DNA from: Xiphias gladius | Taxonomy: Eukaryota; Chordata; Actinopteri; Istiophoriformes; Xiphiidae | Length of the DNA stretch: 64,000 nucleotides | NCBI RefSeq assembly: GCF_016859285.1 | Contig: NC_053407.1 | Location: forward strand, 6,471,857-6,535,856 | Direction: 5' to 3' | In this document: positions 12,094 through 24,975 of the stretch, in pieces | How positions within the stretch are numbered: the stretch's first letter is position 1 | How the letters are laid out: every line of letters starts with the position of its first letter | Notes under the pieces: generated by a model | What the model saw: only the letters and a program-made list of their open reading frames with translations | What the model was told of the DNA's origin: nothing | The model's database searches: none | Position numbers and translations under genes: made by a program

Positions 12094-13266
12094 GTACTGT
12101 GGACCAGTTTGAGTTTTAGACCTTGGAAGTGAGGACATTTTGGGAAAGTGAGGATATTTTGGCTGGTCCTTGAAATTAAAAAGGGCTGTTTGAGGGTTAA
12201 GAATTGGTTTTAGGATTAGAAATAGGTTTAGGTTAGTGTTAGGGTAAGGGGTGGGGTTAGGCATTTAGTTGTGATGGTTAAGGTTAGGGGAAAGGGGCTA
12301 GGGAATGCATTATGTCATTATGTCAATGAATGTCCTCACAAAGATAGAAGTGTGTGTGGGAGTGAGAGTGAGTGAGAGTGAGTGAGAGTGAGTGAGAGTG
12401 AGTGAGAGTGAGTGAGAGTGAGAGTGAGTGAGAGTGTGCAGCGTTGATATTCCCAATTCCTGTCTAAGTAGGCGGTAGAGTTTGACTCACTACCATTCAC
12501 TCATACTCAATAGAATCCATGTCTCAGAAAGAGTCAAAAACAGTTTCCAAAAGCATTTTCTTTTACATAAGATCTTGTGGGAACTTGGCATTCTGTTCAA
12601 GAAAAACATATGTAAAGAAACAGTTAGAGGCACATCAAATTCACTACCCCACACCCATTATTGAGTTTGACAATATCCAAAGACCAAGAACACACAGTGT
12701 ATAGAATAAACCTCACACGTTCAAGTGACCAAATGTCTCGTCAGCTGGAAGCTCAAAGGACATTGTCAGCTTTATATTGCTCTGCTGCCCTTTTGTCTCT
12801 TGCCAGCTTTATATTGATCTGCTGCCCTTTTGTCTCAAATGGACAGAGCTCTGCTGATGACTATACATTTTTCAACTAAAATGTATAAATATCATTTTGC
12901 TCAGTTTGTTAATTACAGTCTTGTCTCACATCTGTCTCCCATCTCTAGCCGTGGCCCAGTGTGTCCAACTTGGCAAAAGACTTTGTGGAACGAATTCTAA
13001 CAGTGGACCCCAGTGAGCGGCTCACAGCTGGCCAGGCCCTCAAGCACCCCTGGATCGTCAGCATGGCCGCATCCTCATCCATGAAGAACCTACAGCGCTG
13101 TATATCTCAGAACCTACTGAAGCGAGCCTCTTCACGCTGCCACAGCACCAAGTCAGCCCAGTCCACGCGGTCCAGCCGCTCTACCAAATCCAACAAAGCT
13201 CGGCGGGTGCGAGAGAAGGAGCTGCGTGAGCTGAACCGTCGCTACCAGCAGCAGTACAATGGATGA
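2522..13266 (+). CDS. PSKH1: PSKH1, protein serine kinase H1 (3 coding exons)
   Basis: Joined exons 2522-2590, 4344-5267 and 12949-13266 read in one frame for 436 residues; human PSKH1 is about 424. The N-terminus is Met-Gly-Cys, the myristoylation (Gly2) plus palmitoylation (Cys3) signal known for this family, which targets it to Golgi and other membranes. Residues 24-100 are a variable Gly/Ala/Pro-rich linker. The kinase domain starts near 110: glycine loop GRGSFSRV (117-124), ATP-anchoring Lys139 in YAIK, catalytic loop HRDLKPEN with Asp230 and Asn235, DFG Asp251, APE 277-279. The C-terminal 100 residues end in a Ser/Arg-rich stretch and a basic RRVRE segment, as in orthologues. All residues needed for an active CaMK-like Ser/Thr kinase are present. 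Borders are GT/AG, all phase 0. Identity is sure from the whole-length match; the N-terminal exon is supported by the MGC...SKVLPEPP signature. Confidence 0.96.
4344..5267 (+). CDS. PSKH1: PSKH1 coding exon 2 (most of the kinase domain)
   Basis: Encodes residues 24-331. Acceptor tttttcag|GTT at 4344; donor GAG|gtgagg at 5268; both phase 0. It holds the glycine loop, the ATP-binding lysine, catalytic loop, DFG and APE motifs. An ATG at 4416 is internal (Met48), not the start. Reading past the donor hits a stop after three codons. Confidence 0.96.
5705..5725 (+). repeat. A21 run
   Basis: Poly-A run just upstream of a dispersed repeat in the PSKH1 intron. No retrocopy is visible before it. Confidence 0.85.
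5805..5950 (+). repeat. Dispersed repeat fragment in last PSKH1 intron
   Basis: Matches the 9450 copy at its left part. Its right part, GAGGCATACACCTGTGAGTCAGTAATTCTA, parallels GAGGCATACAACCATGAGGC-type sequence at 10469-10498. A GAGGGAATTTCTTC unit is duplicated at 5865 and 5892. Confidence 0.5.
8890..9180 (-). mobile_element. tRNA-derived SINE on the - strand
   Basis: Read in complement, the head GGGGCAGCTGTGGTTCAGGT and TGGTTTGATCCCC resemble the A and B boxes of a tRNA promoter, followed by the TGTCCTTGGGCAA body and a tail near 8900. A CA microsatellite lies inside. The flanking hexamer ATATGA at 8885 and 9175 may be the target duplication. Confidence 0.7.
9450..9680 (+). repeat. Dispersed repeat related to 5805-5950
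   Basis: CAGGTTATACGTCTG...CTGTCCCATTCTCATGAATG here parallels CAGGTTGTCTGTCCA...GTCCCATTCTCGTGAACG at 5807-5845. The stretch is probably one interspersed family; it holds no coding frame. Confidence 0.5.
10255..10308 (+). repeat. CT-rich simple repeat
   Basis: CTCTCT changing to repeated CCCTCTCT units in the PSKH1 intron. Confidence 0.9.
11118..11246 (+). mobile_element. tRNA-derived SINE on the + strand
   Basis: GGGCTAGCGGTTAAGACGC (A-box-like) and GGTTCCATTCTGG (B-box-like) are followed by GTTTCCTGTCTGT and an AATAAT/A-rich tail, the layout of a common teleost SINE (recalled). Shorter than usual, so an internal part is probably lost. Confidence 0.65.
11318..11937. mobile_element. Palindromic MITE in the last PSKH1 intron
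   Basis: GGCCCTGTTCATACCTGGCATTAACAT-type left end is mirrored by ATGTTAATGCCAGGTACGAACAGGACC-type right end. Further subterminal copies of the CCAGGTGTGAA motif occur near 11412 and 11853. It resembles a family widespread in teleosts (recalled); the superfamily is not assigned. Confidence 0.7.
12061..12345 (+). repeat. Teleost dispersed repeat with TTAGG-like units, headed by a TG array
   Basis: (TG)14 at 12061-12088 is followed by GTGAGGACATTTTGG and degenerate GGTTAGG-type units, ending AATGTCCTCACAAAGATAGAAG. The two GAGGACATT/AATGTCCTC ends are inverted, suggesting a worn mobile repeat. Not a telomere array: the units are irregular. Confidence 0.6.
12360..12435 (+). repeat. GAGTGAGTGA minisatellite
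   Basis: About seven tandem copies of a 10-bp GAGTGAGTGA-type unit. There are no spacers, so it is not a CRISPR-like array. Confidence 0.9.
12949..13266 (+). CDS. PSKH1: PSKH1 coding exon 3 (end of kinase lobe and tail)
   Basis: Encodes residues 332-436 and the TGA stop. The acceptor is catctctag|CCG. It begins [11 protein letters not shown], continues the kinase C-lobe to [12 protein letters not shown], then the Ser/Arg/Lys-rich tail ending RRYQQQYNG, typical of PSKH1. Confidence 0.96.
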   Translation, partial: PWPSVSNLAKDFVERILTVDPSERLTAGQALKHPWIVSMAASSSMKNLQRCISQNLLKRASSRCHSTKSAQSTRSSRSTKSNKARRVREKELRELNRRYQQQYNG

Positions 13267-16200
13267 AACAGGGACCGTGACAGCCAATGACTCTAGTGGA
13301 CCTTATACTTAAAGGGAAACAGCACTACAATGACTGAACTATTACAATGACTACCACCATTCTAAATTGCTACCAGTGCTAAAGGCCATAACGGCTTAAA
13401 GTCCCAAATCATTGCCTTAAAAAAAGAGGGCAATAACTCAGTGGCTACAAGCAAAAGTAAAAGGTTAAAAGTAACTGCTGTCAGTTTAGACTATAGAACA
13501 AGCCAAAAATGATCCCTGATCCAGAAAGACAGTGAAATCAGTTAATTCATATGGCATTGTGTCTGAAGAGAACACAAAAGGACAAACCGGTATAGTATTG
13601 GACTGCAATGGTTAGATCATCTCTTAATCCATTCCTTCAACCTTTTCTTTGGCAGGATGGTGCCTTACACTCTTTTTGTTTTGTCTTTCAGTTCCTGTGT
13701 CTCTACATATTTATTTATTATTGTTGACATGATTATTAGTCTCCGTTCAAATGGTCACTGGATAATGACCTTCCATGAGGATCTGTTGAACAGAGTTCTG
13801 GGTACTGACGTTTCTAGGAAGAAGGGGAGACTTTTAGAAGTGGGGATGCAAAATTCCCCTCACACATTCCTAATTGAAAATTGCTGTGAATTTATTATTG
13901 TACTAACTGTACAGACCTTGTCTTAAAATATGGGTGTTGGAAACACTGCAACATAACCACACTCTTGAAGGCCAAAATGAAGGAATATTTTAATTAGTCA
14001 ATTCTAAGCTTATCTAATCTTGCCATTATTGCTCTGTTAATATCATTGTTCTAAAGCTGTCAAAAGATTGTGAAGCTGTTTCCTCTCAGTGTTTAATCTT
14101 AAATGTTTTGTATTAGATAATAGGCCACACAGCCCTACTCCCACTTATTTTACTTCACTCAAAAAGTATTGGCTATCACCCTGTCCTGTTGTATAGCAGT
14201 ATTCCAATGATTCATTAGACTTCATAATGGTATGTGGCCATTTGGAGTGTTCAGTGGTCTTGCAGTTTACTTCTTGGTTACAGTGAGAATGGCACATGTT
14301 GTTAGAGCAGAAGTAAAGGCAAAAATCTTAGTTATAAAAAGCTACTGCTGTCAGTTGTAAGTTCAAAAATAGCCTAGTTATAATGTAAGCGTATACTTAG
14401 TGGAGATTTACGCATTATTAAATTGAAATGGGTTGAACTGCACAAACTAGTTCTTAGATAGAGATTAGCTGTTCTTAAATATTTACGCACAGTAACTGCC
14501 AGGTGTAACTATAACGCACTGTTAGCTAACTTAACTAGTTAACTGACAGAAATAATGTTAGCTTGCTAACATATGACATGATTCGTTTTAAGATTGAAAG
14601 AGTTAAATTTAATATGGTTGACATATGGCTGAACACTTCGTCTTAATGCTGTTTAATAATGACTGGAAAGATTTGAAATTTAGAAAACTACACAATAAAT
14701 ATTTGCCACCACCAACTTCCAAGTGGAACTGTTGCGTAGCTAACCAACTGAATTAATTGACAAAACTAACCACTTGATGGAAGAGTAAAATGGATAATAA
14801 TGATTAATGACTAATGAATCTGATCGACAAATCTGACCCTAAATTCTGTTTAATAATCGTGTTAACTGGGGAGAATTTAAATTACATTTCACAAAAATAA
14901 CATTTCATTACAAAATGTTGTGGCAAAACAATAGACTAGGTGACTTAATAGTGTTATTAGGTTAGTAATTCAGACCTTTCCCACTCAAAACTGCATGAAT
15001 ACTACTAACCCTGAAATAATTTTCTCAATGTATGCATATATAAATAAGACAAAGGTATACCTACATTTACAAAAGATTGTTTGTTAAGTTTAAGGTACTG
15101 TTTGAGCCCTTAAACTGGGTTTTGTTTTGTTTTGTTTTTTTCAATTTGTTTCTTGTTTTTTTTGGAAGTTATGTTAGCACTTGTGATGCTAGTTACTTTC
15201 CTAGCAATTGGCTTACACATTATTAATGTCTTCGTTTAAATGGTGCAACCCTATCACCAGTTTGGAACTATCTAGTAGTTACTAAACATTTAAGACTTAA
15301 ATGAGAAATTTATTCATGGATATAAGAAAAGTTGGTGCAACCCAATCCTGAAAACCTGCCATCTTTTCTACCAAGCCTCTGTTCCCACCTGTGTCAGCCA
15401 TTGGCATGTTGTCAAAGTAATTGTAAAATTGGAATTTTTCTCAGTTAAAATGACATGGTGTTAAAACTTTACTGGCCTGTGTAATGGGTAGTAGATACCC
15501 ATGTAGCACAGAATATAAAGGGAAAACCCCAGGAACAGAAAGATTTTCAGAAAGATTAACCCATGAAGACTTAGAAGCTTTTGGAAAACAGGCTACCAAG
15601 GAACAGAGGGGACTTCGGTTTTCAATAGTTTTACACAGCCTGGGGATCAGGCATAGCTCATTTTCTTCTGCTCTCATTGGTTGCATAGTACAGTGACTTT
15701 ACGCTAGGGAGGTTGTGCCTGAATCATCCTAAATTTCAATACTATAATCGAGATCCAAATGAAAAAAAAACTCTGAAAATAATGAAGAGCATGCATAGGT
15801 GAATCAAATGGCCATTAATACATATATGTTGAAAACATAATTTACAAAACCTATCAAATGCATTTATACAGTGTTATGCATAAGACTGTCCAAACCAAAC
15901 AAAAATAAGATTGTTTGTTTGGAAAGATCAATTTTCTAAGTGCACTTAATTCAGAATCAATTCCAAAGTCTTGCTTAGAGAAGAACTCTACTTGATCGAA
16001 TCCCCAATATCGAGATGGAGAAATAGGAGTTTATAATAATACTTTTTTTGTTCTGAGCTCTCTCAGTTCTGCCTTTTTGAGTCTGAATCATAACCAGTGC
16101 ACTATCTATCGTGTGGATAGTCAGCATCCTTACATGAGGTAATGTGCAGTGGTCTGCAGTGGTACTCAGAGCTGTTGTCATAATAACAGCATTCTGAGAT

Positions 16201-19200
16201 GAGGCGAGATTAGGAATTTTAGTAATATTGTGGTACAGTTTAAATGGTAAAAGGCTGCATTATAGTAACGTGAATGTTATGAATTTTCTAAACAGTTTGA
16301 GCAGAGTGAAATGAACAATAGATGTGACTACATGTTGGGTTAGGAATTGATTACAAATGATTTTCAGAGATTTCTTGAATTTAATTATCTTTATTCCAAA
16401 ATTGGTCAAAAAATATGACATTAGATTTTTCTGCCCAGAAGAAACACAAGTCAAATATATATTGATGGGCCTAATTTTCCTGTTTTTCTTTTATCTGGCA
16501 AAGCACTTCATGTACAAAGTTTAATTGAATTTTGTTTTTTAGACTTGTTCACTGCGTTTTTATGTATTTGGCCCTTCAGGAGACTCCTAGAGTAAATCAG
16601 AATGTACAGCCTGGTTCACTTTTTCTTTATAGGAGTATTTTTCTGTGATCTGCCCCAGAGTCATAAAGTGTGCTGCTGTTGTGAACTTTTTAACACATAC
16701 TGGAAACCTAACTGAGCCATGTCAGCTGACCTCAGTTTTTCCTTCTTTTTGTCTTTTGGCCTTCGTTTGTTCCATGATGCTCTGTCATCTTTCCATTTTC
16801 CTTGATGAACTCTGAACTTTTTATTTTCTTTGTCCCACTGCCATCATCTGATCTGATATCTCACCTCTTGGTGGGAGTAAAGTACTTATCTTTAAAGACT
16901 GTTAGAACTGACATCGGTACACTCAAATTTTTACTCTGTCTACATTTGAGATAAACTTTTAAAAAATGTGTCTTTTTAATATCAAATGCAAATTTAGGCT
17001 TGAAGAGGTGCATTTAAAAAGTCTTTAATTACATTCTTCACAGAGAAAATACCTGTGGTCAGATTTTGAGTCAAGTATCACTTAGAAGTGTCATACTTTC
17101 TACAACATAAAGTATAGTGAGGTAGTCTTAATTGTGGTTGTTAGTTCACTGATTTCTTCTAGAGTAGAGCGTCTTTGTGAAATAAATATTTTTAACCTGT
17201 TTTGAAATGTCAGATTTAAGAATCATAATCACAAAGTAATAATTGGGACTCAGTGGAATTGCAGTGGTTGAATTAGTCTGCAGGATTATTGAGTGCATAT
17301 TTTATACCATGTTCAATGAATAAACAAATCAGTTCATTAGCATTTTAGCAGAATGTCAGCACATTTTCCCTTCGTGTTTTTATACATATGTGTGATTTTA
17401 TATGAATGCTGTCCTAAATGAAGTAGCCAACTCACCACTGTTACCTGAAAATAGTTGTTCATCTTTTTGTTACTGTGTCAAAATTAATAACACTATGATT
17501 CTTCTACCATTAACTATAAAAAAAAAAAAAAAAAATTAAACAGTGAGTTGTATGCCAATAAAACACCCAAACCTGACTTGGTAGATTGCATTTGGATGTT
17601 TACACTATTCTTTGAGAGAAGAAGGCTTGTTTGTGATTGAGCCAACAGATCCAAGAATTTATGTGTTAGTTAATGATTCCACAGCAAGACTACATGAACT
17701 ACTTGTTCTAGCAGATTCTTTTGAATTACTTTTATTTTAAGGTTTGTTGGTTTCCTATCTTTATACCTTGTTCCACTTGAGTACACATTTGCCATGAAAT
17801 GTTATAAAGCTGGTCTACAAATTTAGTATAATACTTAGAAATGTTTGGCAGTAGTTGTATAAATTACTAATACTAAATTGCTAATACTACTACTAAAACT
17901 ACTATAAATTAGTAATTTTCCCTGATGGGGATGCTATAATTTAAGATAAAAAATTAAAGCACTTGAAAGGATGTAAATTGTACACATTACTATGAGACCA
18001 GACTGAAACAAAACTTGGTACACAAACAAAATGACTGTGTAATGTGAAAGAGGTCATATGCAGTGCTGTCTTTTTCATTTGTTTAACAGCAGGTTCAGTT
18101 TCCCCACTCATCAGCCCCAGTTCCAGCCACAGCTATTTTTGTCAAAAAAGCTCTGATAAACCAACTATATGCTACCTTCCATGCACCAAACGGCTAACAG
18201 ACAAAGTTAGCTACTAACTAGCCAGTGAGGGAAGACATTGCCATTTAATTACATATTTTTTCTCAGGAGTTAGTGGAGATCAAAACAGCTAAAAGGAGTC
18301 TGAATATTGGACTTTGTCAGGTGGCTAGAAACATGCCTCAAAGTAAATTATAATGTTGCTTTGTGTCATACAGTCTATGATGACTTTATAGGCAATTGTC
18401 TGATAGCATGTTAGCCGAAGAAACTTTATAGGATGATGCATGTCAGCATTGTGTGTCAACTTGATATAGAGATCTTCTGCCCCCAAGTGGATGAAAAATC
18501 AAATGCAGCTGTAGGATTTGTACTTTTTAGTACATGAGCAAAGAGCCTTCAGATACACTTTGTAATACTTTTTCAGCAAAATGAAAATGGCTGCCACAAG
18601 TAAATGACTGTGGCTCAGGGTATGGCTCAGTCCAAAAGCTACTGTAACTAATATTGTGGTATCAAGGTTTACTTGGTGCAAATAGGCATTTCTGAATTAA
18701 AAAACACTTAACATCAGCAGGCTGCGATTGTGGCTATCTCCTAATGTTTTCAACCAAATCTATTGAAATTTCATTGATATACTTTACGGGTAACTTAGTA
18801 GCATATGGCTTTGCTTGTGATTGCTGAAATATACTGATACACATTAACTACCAAGATTATTCACAGTGGATGAAATTCAGGCTGAATGTAAATGAAAACA
18901 ACCAAACTGCTTATAGAGCCCAGCTGTATTATATTTTAACTAAACCACTGGAAACAGTAGATCATCCATTTAAATTTCTCAATACTTTTAAATTTGAAGT
19001 TGAAATACTTGTTACAAGCCACAGAGCTACTGTGCCACATTGAATATCATCATGGTTTAACAATATCTCCAAAATACATTCTGGTGGTAGTGAGTACAAC
19101 AATTTATTGGGTTTGTGTTACACATAACAATGAGTGAAATAAGAATATTAAATATTGAAATGTGTCCTGGTCCTTTCGTAATAATGTGCCAGTGAAGTTA

Positions 19201-19500
19201 TGTACTGCTACTGTATCTGACTTATTTACAAGTTGTTTCCTGACAGTAAACAGCACCAACTGCTGGCAAAAACGCAGCGTGACCGGGAAGGCTGGGCTGA
19301 AGTGCTAACCGAGGCCCTTTGGGTTGCCAGGGTTTGTACCAAGCTTCACCCACTATGATTAAAGGTGCCATTGAAAGGCAAGTCGAAAGTATTGGAGACA
19401 ACATTTTACTTACGTCAGTAATTGTTTAAGTTTCTGCGAAAACAATATGGGAAAACAATCGTCTTTTTATGACGTCTATTATCTGAAATGTATAAAGCAG
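13267..19500. other. PSKH1 3' UTR and PSKH1-MBTPS1 intergenic region
   Basis: No coding signal is visible. The 3' UTR starts at 13267; its end is uncertain, with AATAAA-type signals near 14694 and 17556. An A18 run lies at 17518-17535. The rest is AT-rich sequence with scattered stops in all frames and no repeat that I recognise. Short overlapping ORFs on both strands near 15441-15696 look like chance. Confidence 0.5.
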
Positions 19501-19559
19501 CTAAATATGCTTGGGGTTTTAGGGGGGGATGAATCAACCCAACCTGGCACTCCATCGTT

Positions 19560-19726
19560 ACCAGACGTCAGTGGTCTGCGGCTGAACGTCCAGTCAGTTT
19601 TCTGCTAGCTTTTGTTCGAGGGACATTAAACGAGCTACCGAATAGTTATTAGCACATCAGTACACGGAGTATAAACTATACAAACCTGCATTTAATACAC
19701 ACAAGTGTGAGACGTTGTTCAGCCCG
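19560..19726 (+). other. MBTPS1: Candidate MBTPS1 non-coding exon 1 and promoter
   Basis: The stretch has several CpGs and ends with the strong donor CAGCCCG|gtgagtat at 19727. Human MBTPS1 likewise has 23 exons with the first non-coding (recalled), and 22 coding exons are seen here. The TSS is not determinable. The intron to the next exon would be about 5.9 kb. Confidence 0.45.
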
Positions 19727-21849
19727 GTGAGTATATTCAGCACAAAATTCACCAGCAGATACTGTAAAATACCACTAAGCTAGCTAGCTAACGCTGTACA
19801 TGTGATAGACCGCTTGATCTAAAAATCCATTAGCATGTCTCCTTGTTTACAAAACCAGTTTCAAATGGCGAAGCGTAGCTTTCGCGAGATTAACTCGTGC
19901 TTAAATGATTTTCAAACAACATTATTCACCGTCGATAAAATCATTGTCGTCCTCTGAGATATTTAACCGACCCTCAAGCATATGTTTGCTAATGCTTCCA
20001 ATGATTATGCTGATAAAATCGTTACTTGTTTGTGGCTGCATTGCTTTGTTTTGTTGGTTGACTTAATTAACTCGCTAGTTAAATTGTTACGTTTTAATAT
20101 TCAGCCTCTGAATAAAGGTTGTGTCGCACTAGAAAGCAGTAAACTGTTATTTCCTTTAATGGCCATATCGAGGATGAAATTGTGCCTAACGTATTTAAAT
20201 CCCTGTAACACTAGACCTTTTGTGGACCTATTATTGTAAACCATAGGAATTCAAACGTGTGTGTAATTTGTAGTGTGTTTGGTTTGATCAATGAGTTAAC
20301 CGTGAACACTACATAGACCAAAATAAAGTCTCTCTTATTAGTGAAACATTGGAAGTTAGGCTGTGGTGTGTCCTGCGCCCCATTGTGAGACAATGTTGTA
20401 GAATTATTACATGTTTTATTTAATCAACAAGACAGCTCCAGTACTGCAATTAAACCAGATTTCTGCCTAAAGTAATGTACTTCAGTACCCCTCTGATAAA
20501 ATCCAAAGAACTGACTCTACTTCACTGCCTGTAGATTGGTAACACATCTGTGGAGCTCCTCTTTCCTCAAATTGAGGTGAGGGTCCTTTTTAGCTACTAA
20601 TCTGTGGTCGCCCTGAGGTTTGATGTCGTTTTTGTGACTTGGTGTTATGTTGACACAAGTGGTCCCAGCCTGTCTTTTACAACCCTGCTCCAACCAGTGG
20701 GACTATTTTTACAGCCCTGGGTCTAAACCAGGAGTGATTAGCTGTATTGTTTTCTCACACAGACAGGGATCCTGCCCTGAGCCGGAACTAGTGATTGAGC
20801 CCCTCCTGTCAGACTAGACCAGCCAGGGGCTTTTAATTAGATTGTCTGCGCCCTTATCGCTTGTGTAGGCCCATATCTGAAGCTTTTATCTATGGTATCA
20901 TTAACACTAAGCTGGGGAATGCATGTGACCACACACATAACATGAAAGTAAGGATGAGTTCATTGTGTAATTCTGATAAATATTCAAGTGTTTTTTTTTT
21001 TAAGTTTTTTTTTTTATGTACCCCAAAAAACTCACTTTGATTTGAGCCCTCTCAACAACTGTAGTTACATCATTCTTGGTTACTAAACTGCCACCAGAGC
21101 TTTGTCACCATGTTAACTGTATTTTAGTCAGAGTGAAACAGTTCATTCCTCTGCCCTTTTGGCATTTTCCAACTTTATGCATAGTATGACCAACTTGGTG
21201 CTTAAATTTAGCAATAGAGACAACTGTAGAGCTTCATATTTTGGCTGTTATTTTTCACAAAAGTTCAATATCATTCTTATATATGTTTGAATTCTGTCAC
21301 ACAATGAGCATAATATTCTTTAAAGGACTGCTACAATGTAGCCTAAGTACCATTTGCTAGGGTTACCACAGTCTGCAGAGGAGCCGAAGGCATCAACAGG
21401 AGAACCAGATGACATAAATTATGCTTAAGTGACTTGGTAGTTAAAAGCAGGTTTAGATATCATCACCACAAGTACACCCTCTAGACTTGTTCATACACTG
21501 CTTTGCAATGCAAATCTGCTTGTTTGTGTGTCTCTTTTCACAGTAATTGATCCAACTGTTTTCATGTAGCCCACAAACACTTATACACACTTATATGTGT
21601 CTGCGTCTTCCAATGTAATACCAGACGACATCTCTCGCTCAGTTTCTCTGCAGCACGTGTGACTGAAAAGAACTAATATCATGACTTTTCTAGATTCCCC
21701 AGATGGCAGGAAAACAAATGCCAGTTCACCATAAATAATCAAATTTTGAACTTTATATTTTTGAACTTTTAATTTTATACCTACCTTAATATAATCATAA
21801 CAGCATCAGGGAGTTTCAACATGGCAGTGAATACACCAAAAGAAAAGTC

Positions 21850-22845
21850 TCTAAGAGCTCTAAGTACAGTTAAGATAATTTTTTAATTTCCAAATTCCTT
21901 TTAAAATCTGGCCTAAAATATTTGATAGTGTTATCGTGCCCATCGCACTATATGGTAGTGAAGTATGGGGTCAACTCAGTCATCATAGCTATTGGGACCC
22001 ATTGGGATACACACCCAGCAAAATCTCTACATGCACAATTTTACAGATACATTTTACACATACAAAGAAAAACACCAACAAATGCCTGTCAAGCAGAATT
22101 AGGCAGATACCCACTGATAATTAACATTCAAAAGAGCCCAAACCCAAGAGCTGAGCTCAGAAAAGACTCCCCTATGTCAGTTGCTGCTGGGACTAACTTC
22201 CCCCTCTCAAACAAACTGACTAGTCTCACAACAACAATGCTTTCCAAACACCAATCAGAGTAAAACAAATTATAAAACATTGTAAAGCAACCTATTTGAA
22301 ACACTGGAAAGAAGAAACTAAAGGCCAGCGTAGATTAGAATGTTATCTGTCTCTAAACAGAGATTATGAATTGGCAGGATATCTCTTATTTGTCAGAGAT
22401 AGAAAGCAGAGGCAGATCCTAACCAAGTAGCTCAGTGACCACAAACTGGCCATTGAACAAGGAAGATACAAAAAATCATGGCAGCTGAAAGAAAACAGAC
22501 ATGTGGTCACTGCTTGACAGGTGAGTATGAGGAAAAAAATAAGAAACACTTACTTTAACCAATTCAATTCTGTAAATCCAAATTTCAATGAGCTAAATGA
22601 CATCTCAAAATTAAAAATACTCCTAGGAGAAAGAGACAATGCATATGTTGCTGCTCAAGTTCACATGCCACAACCTGAGGGACAGTGAATGATGTAGACG
22701 CACACACGTGCTTATAATATACTGTAAATATATAATTAATATATACATGTTTGTTCTCTTTTCTGTGGCTAAATTGTATTTTGATGCTTTGGCAACATTG
22801 TTTTTTAAACTTTCATGCCAATAAAGCACCTCTGAATTTAATTGT
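21850..22845 (+). mobile_element. 3' end of a non-LTR retrotransposon (LINE)
   Basis: Broken frames contain PIALYGSEVWG (21936), NACQAELGRYPL (near 22080) and SLNRDYELAGYLLFVRDRKQRQ (near 22350), typical of the reverse transcriptase C-terminal part of fish LINEs. A tail with GCTTTGGCAACATTGTTTTT and GCCAATAAAGCA ends near 22845. It is 5'-truncated with several stops and lies in MBTPS1 intron 1. Confidence 0.8.
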
Positions 22846-23548
22846 CAGTAGACCCTTATCGCAATAGCAGAACAAACAGCTACAGGAGGGGTAAAGCGAA
22901 GGGAGATTGTAAACAAGTTAATCAATCACGGATTGCACCAACGGATAAAAAAAAACTAAAAATTGCTGTGTTGCCAAATATACTTTGTGGCCGTTGATAT
23001 ATCTGGGTGGCCTGCTCAAGTAAGATCTATGTGTGTGAAACACTGTAGTAATTGATGGGATGTTTAACTTGTTTTTATTCTGTGATGGGAGTGTTTGATT
23101 TTATTGACAGTCTGACAATAGAGTCCTGACTGCCTAAATGAAATTGACTGTAAGTATACCCACAGATACATACTGCTTTTTGCATAGCTGCACGCTCAGC
23201 TCTGGAACATGCTGCACAGATTCTCTGTGCAGGGAGCTTAGTAGTCAGAGAGTAGCTGGGCCATAGTGCATTAACAGTCACTGAGTGGGTTATGTAAAGG
23301 CTAATCAATGAAATCAATCCCCAAAATGAGAATGGATGGCTGACACGTAAAAAATAGATGAATTTCATTAATAAACAAAACAAAATGTCTTAATCATCTA
23401 TAACAACCGAACATCCCCTGTATCCATCTAGTGTAAGGTAGGAGAGGGCTGTTAAAGGCTCTCCAGGAAGGGAGGTCATTTTATGTAACCTGGGCTGGGC
23501 CCTCAGTCAGTGTGGAGCTGGTTCACATGAGCTCTTGTGTTGAGTTTG

Positions 23549-23774
<226 letters not shown>

Positions 23775-24715
23775 GGGGAGTCATATATCACACACAGTTT
23801 CAGGTCAGCTGCGGCAGTCTAGCTGGTTGTTGTTGTACTGGTTGGTGTTTCTGTGCATTTATAGCATGTATGTGCTGTGTCTGTCTACACAGAAAGGTCA
23901 TTTTGTGATGTAAGATGGGTTTCATTGCAGCATAAAGATATTTTTGATGAGAGTTTACTTCAAAACAGCTCATGGTTTATCAGCCTACGTGCTTCACTGG
24001 GTCTGTAGATGGTAGATGTTGGCTGTTTCTGTATTAGTTAATACACCATGTCATCCTTGCAGGTAAGATCAAGTGTAATGATCTCAGTGTACATACTCTC
24101 TCTAGTAACAGGGTTGTTCCCTGAAGACAACTCGTGCTCTTCATGAGTGGTAAAATGAGGAAGGAGTGGTTAATACCACATTCTGCATCTCTCTGCACCC
24201 AACACCTCCCTTCCTTTCCCTTGACACAGCAGAGGTTTCCGCTGCTGTGCCAAGCTCTCTGAACACTGCATGAGGGGAAAGAAATGGAAACAAAGTCTAT
24301 GTGATGTAGTTTTCCTAAACCTTGGTGCTGTATAGGGATAGAAAATAAACTTCTTTTTTATTTTTTCTGTAGTTGGTTTGTCAATCATCAGCAGATCTCA
24401 AAAATATAACAGATTTTCATTAAATTTTGATAGACTGATAGACCTTAGGCCATGGCGCAACTGAGTACATTTTGGTTGATAAGGATTATGCAGATATGAC
24501 TGATATATCAGGGCTGATATTGTCATATCTGCATTGCATATAGGTTGGAAGACAAAAGAAATAATAGCGGTGTTGTAAAGTGCAGCAGTAAATGTTTATA
24601 GGTTATGTCGTTATGTATATTGTCAGGACCGTAATTGTTTGGATGTATGGTCTCGACTGTATATGATCTTAATAACACAATCTTCCTTTTAAAAATAAAA
24701 AGATGAAAAAAATAA

Positions 24716-24975
24716 AGTATAAAACACACCCCTTGCTCATACAGTACACTCAGGATTATACAGCCTTGGTCTGGTATGACCACTAGTTTATGTATGCTGA
24801 TGTTAGCAATCTTAAAATATACATTTTTGAGTAACTCTATCAGTGATTCAGTTCGCTGATTTAATGACACTTTTTTACTTGTACTACTGTTTCTCCATGT
24901 TTTTGCATTTACCATCCTGGAAGTGCCACTTGTAGCCACTGTGACCACTGTTTAGCAAAGGTTAGCATCAGCTAA
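24716..24975 (+). repeat. Dispersed repeat, pair member 1 (MBTPS1 intron 1)
   Basis: TAAAACACACC, CAGTACAC, TCTGGTATGAC and ACTAGTTTATG occur here in the same order as at 34388-34665, followed by TTAGC-rich sequence and GCCACTTGTAGCCACTG. No inverted ends or coding frame seen; family not recognised. Confidence 0.6.

Noticed and set aside
12180..12290. TTAGGG-like units suggesting an interstitial telomere
   Set aside because: Units are irregular and lie inside a dispersed repeat bounded by inverted GAGGACATT ends, which recurs in fish genomes.
12360..12435. Regular direct repeats resembling a CRISPR array
   Set aside because: The units are 10 bp, contiguous and without spacers, in a vertebrate intron; it is a minisatellite.
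15441..15696. Two overlapping ORFs of 70-81 codons on opposite strands
   Set aside because: No family resemblance, no splice partners, in AT-rich 3' flank of PSKH1; chance ORFs are expected.
17518..17535. Poly-A run as the end of a processed pseudogene
   Set aside because: No coding remnant or target duplication upstream; looks like a simple A run near a possible PSKH1 polyadenylation signal.
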